This document shows positions 6,053 through 11,297 of a stretch of 12,902 bases of DNA, piece by piece. The notes beneath the pieces were generated by a model. The model saw only the letters and a program-made list of their open reading frames with translations. It was not told the origin of the DNA and searched no databases. Each line of letters begins with the position of its first letter. Positions within the stretch are counted from its first letter, which is position 1. The translations under genes and the position numbers were made by a program. The stretch is from Thermoplasmata archaeon. GTDB lineage: Archaea; Thermoplasmatota; Thermoplasmata; Lutacidiplasmatales; UBA184. The stretch covers positions 1 through 12,902 of the forward strand of contig JABEUK010000171.1 in assembly GCA_013044425.1 (NCBI GenBank), given 5' to 3'.

Positions 6053-7879
6053 ATGGCCCGCACGGTGGATCGGATCGAAGGGCTCGGACTGATCGGCCGC
6101 GGGATGCTCGGGAACCTATCCTTCGCGGTACCGGCGCTGCTCGAGCGACCCACCGATCGGGGCCCCCCGGGCCGGCTGTGCGTCTCCACGGTCGCGGGCA
6201 CTCCTCCCGGTCATCGCCATCTGGCGATCGGCGACGGCACTCGCTCCGTCGACCTCACGTTCCCGGTCCCTGCCCCCGAGATCACCGGAGCGGGCGGAAG
6301 CGCTTCCGAAGCCGGGCTCGGGAGCTGGGTGGTCCACTGGCCGCCGCCCCCCGAGGCGCTTCAGCGCCTGCGCGCGGCCCGCCCGGAGTTGTTGGTGCTC
6401 GGGAACGCGCGGGCGCTGTGGTCGGACGGAGAGCCGTTCATCCAAGCGATCGGCGCGATCCGCAAGGAGCTCGGATCGGCGCCCCTACTATGGGCGCCCC
6501 GGGTGGCACTGCCCCACCGGATCCCCATGCTGCAGTACCTCGGCATCGACCTCATGGACACGACCGAAGGGGAGATCCTTTCCTCGGCGGGCACGGAGTT
6601 GGACGAGTCGCTGGGAGCGTCGGCCGAACCAGCGGGGACCACCTCGCCTGTGAGCGATACCGGAGCGATCTATCGAGATGCCTTCGCCCGGGCCGATCAC
6701 GCTTCGCGCGTCGGTCGGCTGCGAGAACTGGTGGAGGCCCGGCTCGCCGCCGAGCCCGCCTTGTCGGAGATGCTGCGCTACGCCGACCGGGACCTCGGGG
6801 ACCTTCTCGAGGAACACGCTCCCGTCGTCGGTCATGGGACGGGCCGGTACGTCTTGGCCGAATCCTTGCGTCGCCCCGAGATGCGCAGGTTCCGCGCCCG
6901 CCTCCTCGAACGGTACCGCCCTCCGGCCTCGAAAGAGGTACTGCTGCTCGTTCCGTGCAGCCGGACCAAACCGTACCGCAACTCCCGCTCGCACCGACGG
7001 TTCTGGGGCGCTCTCGAGGGCCTCCGCTCCCTCGACCGCGTCCACGTCGTCTCGCTCAGCTCCCCGGTCGGGCTCGTCCCTCGCGAGCTCGAGGACGTGT
7101 ACCCGGCCCGGCAGTACGACATCCCGGTGACCGGCGAGTGGTCCGAGGCGGAGCGGCAGCCCATCCGGGAGGGCCTCCATCATATGCTGGGGCAGGGACG
7201 CTACCGCGCGATCGTGGCCCACCTCGACCCGGCCGAATATGGCTTCGTGCGCGAAGCGATCGGGGATCGGCTTCCCTCCGCGTGGACGATCGGGGACGAT
7301 CGGACCACGACGACCGAGGCCCTCGCGTCGCTGCGGGACGCGGTCGCCGCCGCGCTTGTCGAGTCCCGGCCCGTCCCCGGGGGACCGCTCTCCGTGGTCC
7401 GGGAGGAGCTCGCGGAGGTTGCCGCGTTCCAGTTCGGCCGGTTCGCCGCGGACCGGCTCTTCGCGGGGAAGATCCGCCTCGCCGGTCGGCCCTGGTTCCA
7501 GCGCCTCGTTGATCCGGCCCACATCGACCTCGCGACGTGGAGGGAGGAGCGAGGATTGTTCCATCTCACACTCGCCGGGGGCCAGCGACTTCTTCCTGAT
7601 CCCCCGCTCGCGGTCGAGGTCTCCGAGGGTCTCACTCTCACCGGAGATCTGTTCGTACCGGGGGTTCGACGCGCGGATCCGGCCATCCGAGTAGGAGATG
7701 CGGTGGTGCTGATGCGCGACGGGAAGCTCCTCGGGGTCGGCGAAGCCCTCCTGCCGGGGCGGCTGATGACGGGACTGACGAAAGGGAGCGCCGTGCGGGT
7801 GCGTCATCGCGAGCACCCCCGCACCGATACTCCCATGATGGGAGAGCGGTCATCCCCCCACCACGGGCCGGTGGTCTAG
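6053..7879 (+). CDS. arcS: Archaeosine synthase ArcS (TgtA2)
   Basis: Converts preQ0 at position 15 of archaeal tRNA to archaeosine, after archaeal TGT has inserted preQ0. The 608-aa protein shows the ArcS layout: a degenerate TGT-like N-terminal domain (about 10-180, with LLVLGNARALW and MLQYLGIDLMDTTEGE), a linker, then the ArcS core with the hallmark PCSRTKPYRNSRSH (301-314; consensus PCSxxKPYxxSxSH, whose Lys binds preQ0), SSPVGLVPRELEDVYPARQYD (337-355 region), and a C-terminal PUA RNA-binding domain (about 526-585: GDLFVPGV, VRVGD-like turn, GKLLGVGEALL, KGSAVRVRH). About 20 residues beyond the PUA are unlike a folded domain and run into a tRNA-Val gene, overlapping it by 15 bases. A strong Shine-Dalgarno site sets the start. 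A longer frame through this region encodes an Arg/Pro/Gly-rich product and is not a gene. The family call is very secure. Confidence 0.95.
   Translation: MARTVDRIEGLGLIGRGMLGNLSFAVPALLERPTDRGPPGRLCVSTVAGTPPGHRHLAIGDGTRSVDLTFPVPAPEITGAGGSASEAGLGSWVVHWPPPPEALQRLRAARPELLVLGNARALWSDGEPFIQAIGAIRKELGSAPLLWAPRVALPHRIPMLQYLGIDLMDTTEGEILSSAGTELDESLGASAEPAGTTSPVSDTGAIYRDAFARADHASRVGRLRELVEARLAAEPALSEMLRYADRDLGDLLEEHAPVVGHGTGRYVLAESLRRPEMRRFRARLLERYRPPASKEVLLLVPCSRTKPYRNSRSHRRFWGALEGLRSLDRVHVVSLSSPVGLVPRELEDVYPARQYDIPVTGEWSEAERQPIREGLHHMLGQGRYRAIVAHLDPAEYGFVREAIGDRLPSAWTIGDDRTTTTEALASLRDAVAAALVESRPVPGGPLSVVREELAEVAAFQFGRFAADRLFAGKIRLAGRPWFQRLVDPAHIDLATWREERGLFHLTLAGGQRLLPDPPLAVEVSEGLTLTGDLFVPGVRRADPAIRVGDAVVLMRDGKLLGVGEALLPGRLMTGLTKGSAVRVRHREHPRTDTPMMGERSSPHHGPVV
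7830..7844. repeat. Near-palindrome upstream of the tRNA gene
   Basis: CTCCCAT / ATGGGAG, perfect 7-bp arms around one central base, lies inside the arcS tail and 21-35 nt upstream of the tRNA 5' end. This is where the tRNA promoter should be. There is no better TATA-like element there, so the ATGAT centre may be the promoter core or a protein site. Confidence 0.4.
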
Positions 7880-7937
7880 CGGTTAGGACGTCGCGCTTAC
7901 AACGCGGAGATCGACGGTTCGAATCCGTCCCGGCCCA
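7865..7937 (+). tRNA. tRNA-Val (anticodon UAC)
   Basis: A complete 73-base cloverleaf. Acceptor stem GGGCCGG/CCGGCCC, D-stem GTCT/GGAC (one G-U), D-loop AGCGGTTA with A14, G15 and the GG pair, anticodon stem TCGCG/CGCGG with loop CTTACAA giving anticodon TAC (valine, GUA codons), variable loop AGATC ending in C48, T-stem GACGG/CCGTC with loop TTCGAAT, discriminator A73. No intron; CCA is not encoded. Internal A and B boxes are intact. The first 15 bases are also the last codons of arcS. A T4 run (7991-7994) downstream is the only candidate terminator and is weak. Confidence 0.96.
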
Positions 7938-7970
7938 TCCCCGCCGACCCTCCTGTGGGAGTCCGGCAGC

Positions 7971-7976
7971 TTTAAA
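7971..7976 (+). promoter_or_regulatory. TATA box of the zinc-ribbon gene
   Basis: TTTAAA in the 85-base gap between the tRNA and ATG 8023. A start site about 25 nt downstream would leave a leader of about 20 nt containing GGGGGAG (8006-8012), which is 10 nt before the ATG and could serve as ribosome binding site. AGGAGGTG at 7981-7988 is a stronger complement to 16S rRNA but has no start codon at a usable distance. Confidence 0.55.
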
Positions 7977-8022
7977 CGAAAGGAGGTGCATTTTACCCTG
8001 GCATCGGGGGGAGCTACGATTC

Positions 8023-8256
8023 ATGAAGTGTACAGCATGCGGAGCCGAGCTTGCCGAAGGCGCGAAGAACTGCACGGCCTGCGGCCACGCGGTAGGTGTG
8101 GGTCAGCGGACAGCCGAGGGTACCCTGCACGTGGCCGAGAAGACCGGAGAGGTTGCCGGTAAGGTCGGTAAGGGACTCTGGACCGGGGCCAAGGCCGTCG
8201 GCACTGGGGCCAAGAAGGGGTTCAAGGGCTCCGACGACGAGAAGAAGCAGAACTAG
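8023..8256 (+). CDS. Small zinc-ribbon protein with Gly/Ala/Lys helical tail
   Basis: A 77-aa protein. The N-terminus holds a compact zinc ribbon, CxxC at C3/C6 and CxxCGH at C17/C20, of the type found at the front of many small archaeal and bacterial proteins of unknown role. Residues 28-70 are a low-complexity stretch rich in Gly, Ala and Lys with repeating units (EKTGEVAGKVGKG, TGAKAVGTGAKKGFKG). It may form an amphipathic helix that touches membrane or nucleic acid, and resembles LEA-like repeats. The end is charged (SDDEKKQN). There is no signal peptide or true membrane segment. The gene has its own TATA box and leader. Its TAG stop shares the palindrome CTAG with the stop of the converging gene. 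A real gene with moderate to high certainty; function unknown. Confidence 0.8.
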   Translation: MKCTACGAELAEGAKNCTACGHAVGVGQRTAEGTLHVAEKTGEVAGKVGKGLWTGAKAVGTGAKKGFKGSDDEKKQN

Positions 8257-8516
8257 ACCGCTCGCCGCGGGGCGGGCGACTCGCCCCGCGGTCTCAGCCG
8301 GACGCCGTCCGGCGTCTCGACGGTCCGTCCGGACAGATTGAGGTGCTGGAGGATGCGGTTGACCCCCGCGAGCGATATCCGGTGGCCGCGACGCTCCAGT
8401 TCTTCCAGGAGAATTCGCCGTCGAACCGGGGAGGAGGACGCGCCGAGGATCTCGATCACCGGGTCCACCAGTCCCGGAGGGATGCCCGCGATGCCACGGC
8501 CGGCGGGTTCGGTCAT
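8253..8516 (-). CDS. Small helix-turn-helix-like protein, 87 aa
   Basis: Read from ATG 8516, this 87-aa product has natural composition: a helix IPPGLVDPVIEILGAS (12-27), then SPVRRRILLEELERRGHRIS (29-48), LAGVNRILQHLNLS (49-62), and a hairpin-like TVETPDGVRLRPR (65-77). The pattern suggests a winged helix, with residues about 48-62 as recognition helix, so it is probably a DNA-binding protein; I cannot name a family. A TATA box (8541-8548, minus strand) lies 25-32 nt upstream of this ATG, exactly right for a leaderless mRNA, and supports this start over longer readings of the frame. It converges on the zinc-ribbon gene and is divergent from the membrane protein gene, which it might regulate. 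No Shine-Dalgarno is expected or seen. Confidence 0.7.
   Translation of the reverse strand: MTEPAGRGIAGIPPGLVDPVIEILGASSSPVRRRILLEELERRGHRISLAGVNRILQHLNLSGRTVETPDGVRLRPRGESPAPRRAV
8255..8294. other. Strong GC hairpin at convergent gene ends
   Basis: Two overlapping perfect inverted repeats lie just after the zinc-ribbon stop: CCGCGGGGCG (8265-8274) with CGCCCCGCGG (8282-8291), loop 7 nt; and an outer pair AGACCGC (8255-8261) with GCGGTCT (8288-8294). They compete for the same 3' arm. The stretch also encodes the C-terminus of the converging gene. A transcription-end or mRNA-stabilising structure for the zinc-ribbon transcript is plausible; no T-run follows. Confidence 0.5.
8297..8313. repeat. 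8-bp inverted repeat inside the HTH-like gene
   Basis: GCCGGACG (8297-8304) and CGTCCGGC (8306-8313) around one base. As a hairpin it has too small a loop, so on DNA it would be a dyad-symmetric protein site; it also codes for part of the hairpin-like C-terminal region of the HTH-like protein. Confidence 0.35.
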
Positions 8517-8540
8517 GGCTCCGCACGAGGCGCGCATCGG

Positions 8541-8548
8541 GATATAAC
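8541..8548 (-). promoter_or_regulatory. TATA box of the HTH-like gene
   Basis: Reads GTTATATC on the minus strand, 25-32 nt before ATG 8516, predicting a leaderless transcript. The plus-strand reading GATATAAC could also contribute to the divergent membrane protein gene. Confidence 0.6.
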
Positions 8549-8565
8549 GCCGGACCGGTCGGTAC

Positions 8566-9330
8566 GTGCGCGAACGATATGGGGCCCTACCCGTTCGGTG
8601 TGCAGTGTACGCTGGCCTGAACCTGGCGACGGTCGTCCTGGCCTTCCTGATCGTCATCGTGGAGATGACGGAGGTGGTCGCGCTGATCTTTGCCCTCCAA
8701 GGAGAAACGGGAACCCTGCGCCACGGCGCCGCGGGGGCGATCGCCGGGGTGACGGTGATCGGCGCGATCACGGTGGTGGCGGGCGCGCTCATTCTCGCGA
8801 TACCCTCCCAGTACCTCCTGGTCGGCTCGGGGATCGTGCTCGTCGCCTTCGGGGTCTTCCTGTTCCGGAGCACGCTGCGCTCGTACCGGCGGGCGCGCGC
8901 ACCGACCCCGGCGGGGACCGTCGCGGCCTCGCCCCGCAACGCACGCACCCTACAGTTCAGCGGCGGGTTCACGGTCGGCGCCGTGGAGACGACCGAGGCC
9001 GCGATCGTGCTGCTCCCGATCGCCGCCACCGGTCAGGGATCGTCCGCGGTCCTCGGCGCGGCGCTCGCCGGCGTCCTCCTGATCGGCCTCGCCGTCGTGC
9101 TCCACGAACGGATCCGCCGTATCAAGGTTCCCTGGCTCAAGCTGGGAGCGACCTCGCTCCTCTTTGCGTTCGCCACGTTCTGGCTGGGAGAAGCGGCGCG
9201 GGTCCCGTGGCCGTGGGGCGACGCCATGCTGATCCCGCTGTTCTTGGCGGCGCTCGTGCTCGTACGCGCCACCCTCGAGATCTTCCTGCGCTCGGATGAC
9301 CTGCGAGCGCGCGGGAGCCCGGCCGCTTGA
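8566..9330 (+). CDS. COG4280-like polytopic membrane protein
   Basis: A predicted integral membrane protein of 254 aa with about six to seven hydrophobic segments (about 16-45, 57-79, 83-102, 133-153, 160-179, 190-208, 220-241). Two acidic membrane motifs occur at matching places in the two halves: VEMTEVVALIFAL (32-44) and VETTEAAIVLLPI (140-152). A basic loop (101-111, RSTLRSYRRAR) lies between halves, and LLFAFATFWLGEAARVPWPWGD (198-219 region) fits the C-terminal part of COG4280 membrane proteins as I recall them. The duplicated E-x-T-E plan is also typical of small ion or solute exporters such as the GDT1 or LysE classes, so a transport role is possible but not shown. Start uncertain: GTG 8566 gives a polar leader; GTG 8605 begins at the first membrane helix and lies about 27 nt after a GATAT (8576-8580), as expected for a leaderless mRNA. 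Confidence 0.75.
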   Translation: MRERYGALPVRCAVYAGLNLATVVLAFLIVIVEMTEVVALIFALQGETGTLRHGAAGAIAGVTVIGAITVVAGALILAIPSQYLLVGSGIVLVAFGVFLFRSTLRSYRRARAPTPAGTVAASPRNARTLQFSGGFTVGAVETTEAAIVLLPIAATGQGSSAVLGAALAGVLLIGLAVVLHERIRRIKVPWLKLGATSLLFAFATFWLGEAARVPWPWGDAMLIPLFLAALVLVRATLEIFLRSDDLRARGSPAA

Positions 9331-9369
9331 GCGCGGGCTCGGGCAAAGGATGAAATCGGTTGGGAGCGG

Positions 9370-9891
9370 TTGCCCTCCTCGGTGCATCTCTATCTCATTC
9401 GCCACGGGCCAGCGGCCCCGAAGGACCCGCACCGGTGGCCGGACGATGCGGCGCGCCCGCTGACGTCACCGGGAGTGCGCAAGACCCGACGGGCCGGGGT
9501 CGGGTTCGCTCGCGAGGTCCCCCATCTCGATCGGATCGTCTCGAGCCCCGCCCGCCGCACGCATCAGACGGCGAAGCTGTTCAGCGCGGCGTTCGACGCT
9601 CCCCCGCGGATCGAGCTCTGGTCGGAGCTCGGCCCGGGCGCACCGCCCGGACCGATCCTCGAGCACCTTCGACGCACCGTCCGGACCCCCCGCGCCGAGA
9701 TCATGCTGGTCGGCCACCAGCCGGGGCTCGAGCAGCTGATCGGTCTCGCGCTTACGGGCGACAGCGTTCCCCTCAGCCGGTTCTCCAAGGCCGGCGCCGC
9801 GGCCCTCGAGTTCTCGCGGGCGATCCGGCCCGGGGCCGCCCGATTGGAGTGGATGGTCACTCGGAGCCAGCTCTCCGCGATCGGGAAGTAG
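9370..9891 (+). CDS. sixA: SixA-like histidine phosphatase
   Basis: A histidine phosphatase superfamily protein of the short SixA type, 173 aa. The catalytic LIRHG lies at 9-13, with H12 as the phosphorylated nucleophile; the second-half motif VGHQPGLEQLI (114-124) supplies H116. The region DRIVSSPARRTHQTA (54-68) is the conserved phosphate pocket with its Arg. SixA members remove phosphate from histidine of signalling proteins; other short members act on small phosphate esters, so the substrate is open. The start is uncertain: TTG 9370 follows GGGAG at 3 nt, while GTG 9382, only four codons later, would start at the core strand. It converges with a thymidylate-kinase-like gene, overlapping its 3' end by 35 bases. 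In other genomes SixA-like proteins are often found near polyphosphate genes, which agrees with Ppx/GppA downstream here. Confidence 0.85.
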   Translation: MPSSVHLYLIRHGPAAPKDPHRWPDDAARPLTSPGVRKTRRAGVGFAREVPHLDRIVSSPARRTHQTAKLFSAAFDAPPRIELWSELGPGAPPGPILEHLRRTVRTPRAEIMLVGHQPGLEQLIGLALTGDSVPLSRFSKAGAAALEFSRAIRPGAARLEWMVTRSQLSAIGK

Positions 9892-10609
9892 CAGGGACGG
9901 GCGATCGCCGCTTCTTCTCCGGCGGTGCCTCGAAGAGCGGGCGCACGATCTCGGCAACGTCCCGGTGCACCTGATCCGGGCGGCGGTTCGCATCGATGAC
10001 GCGGAACCCGTACGGTTCCTCCATCCACCCGAACTCGTGCCTCAGGCGCGTCTGGTACTCGAGGAAGCTCTCGAACCGGTCGGAGGAGATCGACAGATCC
10101 ATCCCAGACTCCCAGTAGTCGAGGCTGCCGTACTTGGAGATCGCCCGATGCATGAGGATCTCGGGGCGGGCGTCCAGGAAGAGCGTGAGATCGGGGCGCA
10201 GGGCGAACGCGTAGAGACGCTGGGCCCACTCGCGCGACGCGCCGCGGACCACGGCCCGGGCCATGAGCGTGTAGATGTACCGGTCGGCGAGGACCGTGCT
10301 GCCGGCGGCGAGGGAGGGGAGGATCTTGTTCTCGAGCTGGTCGGCGAAATCCGTGGCGTAGAGGAGCGCGAGGGTCGCCCCGCCGAGCGTATGGCCCTCC
10401 TTCGCGCGATCGATCTGTTCGCTCACCAGCGTCGACCGGCGCAGGCCGGTGTCGACCACGGGATGGCCTTCGATCTCCAGCCACTCGCGGAGGATCTCGA
10501 CCTCGGTCGAGCGGCCGGAGGCGTCCGCTCCCTCGACGACGATGAGCCGACCGGTGAGTGGCTCCTCCGACACGCCGGGCAGCGGGGTGCCGTAGGTCCT
10601 ATCCTTCAT
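9857..10609 (-). CDS. Thymidylate-kinase-like protein with Arg in Walker A
   Basis: A 250-aa P-loop protein of the thymidylate kinase fold, third gene of the leftward operon. Walker A reads GADASGRST (27-35): the usual catalytic Lys is Arg, and the preceding Gly is Ala. Other family blocks remain: LLYATDFADQLENKILP (82-98), LADRYIYTL (107-115) with the DRY motif, DLTLFLDARPE (140-150), and DYWESGMDLS (164-173). It is clearly a paralogue of the neighbouring gene product. The Arg appears to be a subfamily trait from memory rather than random decay, since the rest of the protein is intact; it may bind nucleotide without normal transfer, or work as partner of the Lys-bearing paralogue. The C-terminus (231-250) is a basic tail overlapping the converging SixA gene. 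The ATG lies within the upstream gene (11-nt overlap), 9 nt after a GGGGGAG run. Substrate unproven; dTMP kinase is only a label. Confidence 0.85.
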   Translation of the reverse strand: MKDRTYGTPLPGVSEEPLTGRLIVVEGADASGRSTEVEILREWLEIEGHPVVDTGLRRSTLVSEQIDRAKEGHTLGGATLALLYATDFADQLENKILPSLAAGSTVLADRYIYTLMARAVVRGASREWAQRLYAFALRPDLTLFLDARPEILMHRAISKYGSLDYWESGMDLSISSDRFESFLEYQTRLRHEFGWMEEPYGFRVIDANRRPDQVHRDVAEIVRPLFEAPPEKKRRSPVPATSRSRRAGSE

Positions 10610-11297
10610 GTTGCAGGGTCTCCCCCGTCGGAAAGTCCTCGAGCAGTGGGCGGAGGTCGAGGCGCAGGTCCATCTGGATCCGTTCCACGGGTCGCTCGGC
10701 GTCGATCACCGTGAACGCATCCGTGGCGACCATGCGGTCGTACTCGCGCTTGAGCCGCCCCTGGAACTTCAGGTAGCTCTCGGTGATGTCGTCGGAGAGC
10801 CCGAGATCCATCCCCGCCTCGTAGTAGGAGATCTTCAGTCGGGACGCGAGCTTGCGTCGCAGCGTAACCGCGACGGGCACCCGGAAGTAGTAGGTGCGGT
10901 CGGGGCTCGGGGCGAAGTCGTAGATGTTCCGGACCCACGCCGAGTCGCACCCTCGCGCCGAATCTCGAACGAACGCCGTGTAGGAGTACCGGTCGCAGAC
11001 GACGAGGTAGCCGGCGCGCAAGGGAGGCAGGATCTGGCGTTCGAACCGATCGGCGAAGTCGGTCGCGTGGAGCAGCGAGAAGGTGGTCGGGGTGAGCAGG
11101 CCCTTCTTCTTGCCCCGGCGGATAATGTTGGAGACGAGCTCGGAGGAGTTCCACTCCGTGTGGAACACCCGGTACCCTTGGGAGGAGAGCCACTTTCCAA
11201 GGAGTCGGGCCTGGGTCGATTTGCCGCTGCCGTCCAGCCCTTCGAAGACGAACAATCGCCCCGGGTAGCCGTGCACGTGGCTCGAGGGGTCAGCCAT
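10599..11297 (-). CDS. tmk: Thymidylate-kinase-like P-loop kinase
   Basis: A 232-aa nucleotide-kinase-fold protein with intact Walker A GLDGSGKST (20-28), the DRY motif in VVCDRYSYTAFV (99-110), TYYFRVPVAVTLRRKL (135-150) as strand plus basic helix, and ISYYEAGMDLGLSDD (156-170). The family reaction is ATP + dTMP to ADP + dTDP. However, the helix LLHATDFADRFERQILP (75-91) lacks the Arg that canonical thymidylate kinases place there to hold the dTMP phosphate (ATDFAD rather than A.R), and the YYEAGMDL block is not the usual lid, so another nucleotide or phosphate donor is possible. The start ATG 11297 overlaps the upstream ppx stop by 8 bases and has a GAGGT 11 nt before it; a longer open frame beyond it is antisense to nothing useful and lies inside ppx. 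Translationally coupled to both neighbours. Confidence 0.87.
   Translation of the reverse strand: MADPSSHVHGYPGRLFVFEGLDGSGKSTQARLLGKWLSSQGYRVFHTEWNSSELVSNIIRRGKKKGLLTPTTFSLLHATDFADRFERQILPPLRAGYLVVCDRYSYTAFVRDSARGCDSAWVRNIYDFAPSPDRTYYFRVPVAVTLRRKLASRLKISYYEAGMDLGLSDDITESYLKFQGRLKREYDRMVATDAFTVIDAERPVERIQMDLRLDLRPLLEDFPTGETLQHEG

Noticed and set aside
5599..7512. A 637-codon open frame on the plus strand, about as long as arcS
   Set aside because: Its product is dominated by Arg, Pro and Gly with no motifs, and it overlaps arcS, whose frame carries PCSxxKPYxxSxSH and a PUA domain. It is a high-GC artefact.
6488..7816. A 442-codon minus-strand frame antisense to arcS
   Set aside because: No recognisable domain, composition typical of GC-rich antisense frames.
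7981..7988. AGGAGGTG as a ribosome binding site for an extra small gene
   Set aside because: No ATG, GTG or TTG lies at a workable distance downstream, and it falls between a TATA box and the expected start site.
8517..9029. An N-terminal extension of the small HTH-like gene across the membrane protein
   Set aside because: Antisense to membrane helices, biased composition, and a TATA box sits within it at the right distance from ATG 8516.
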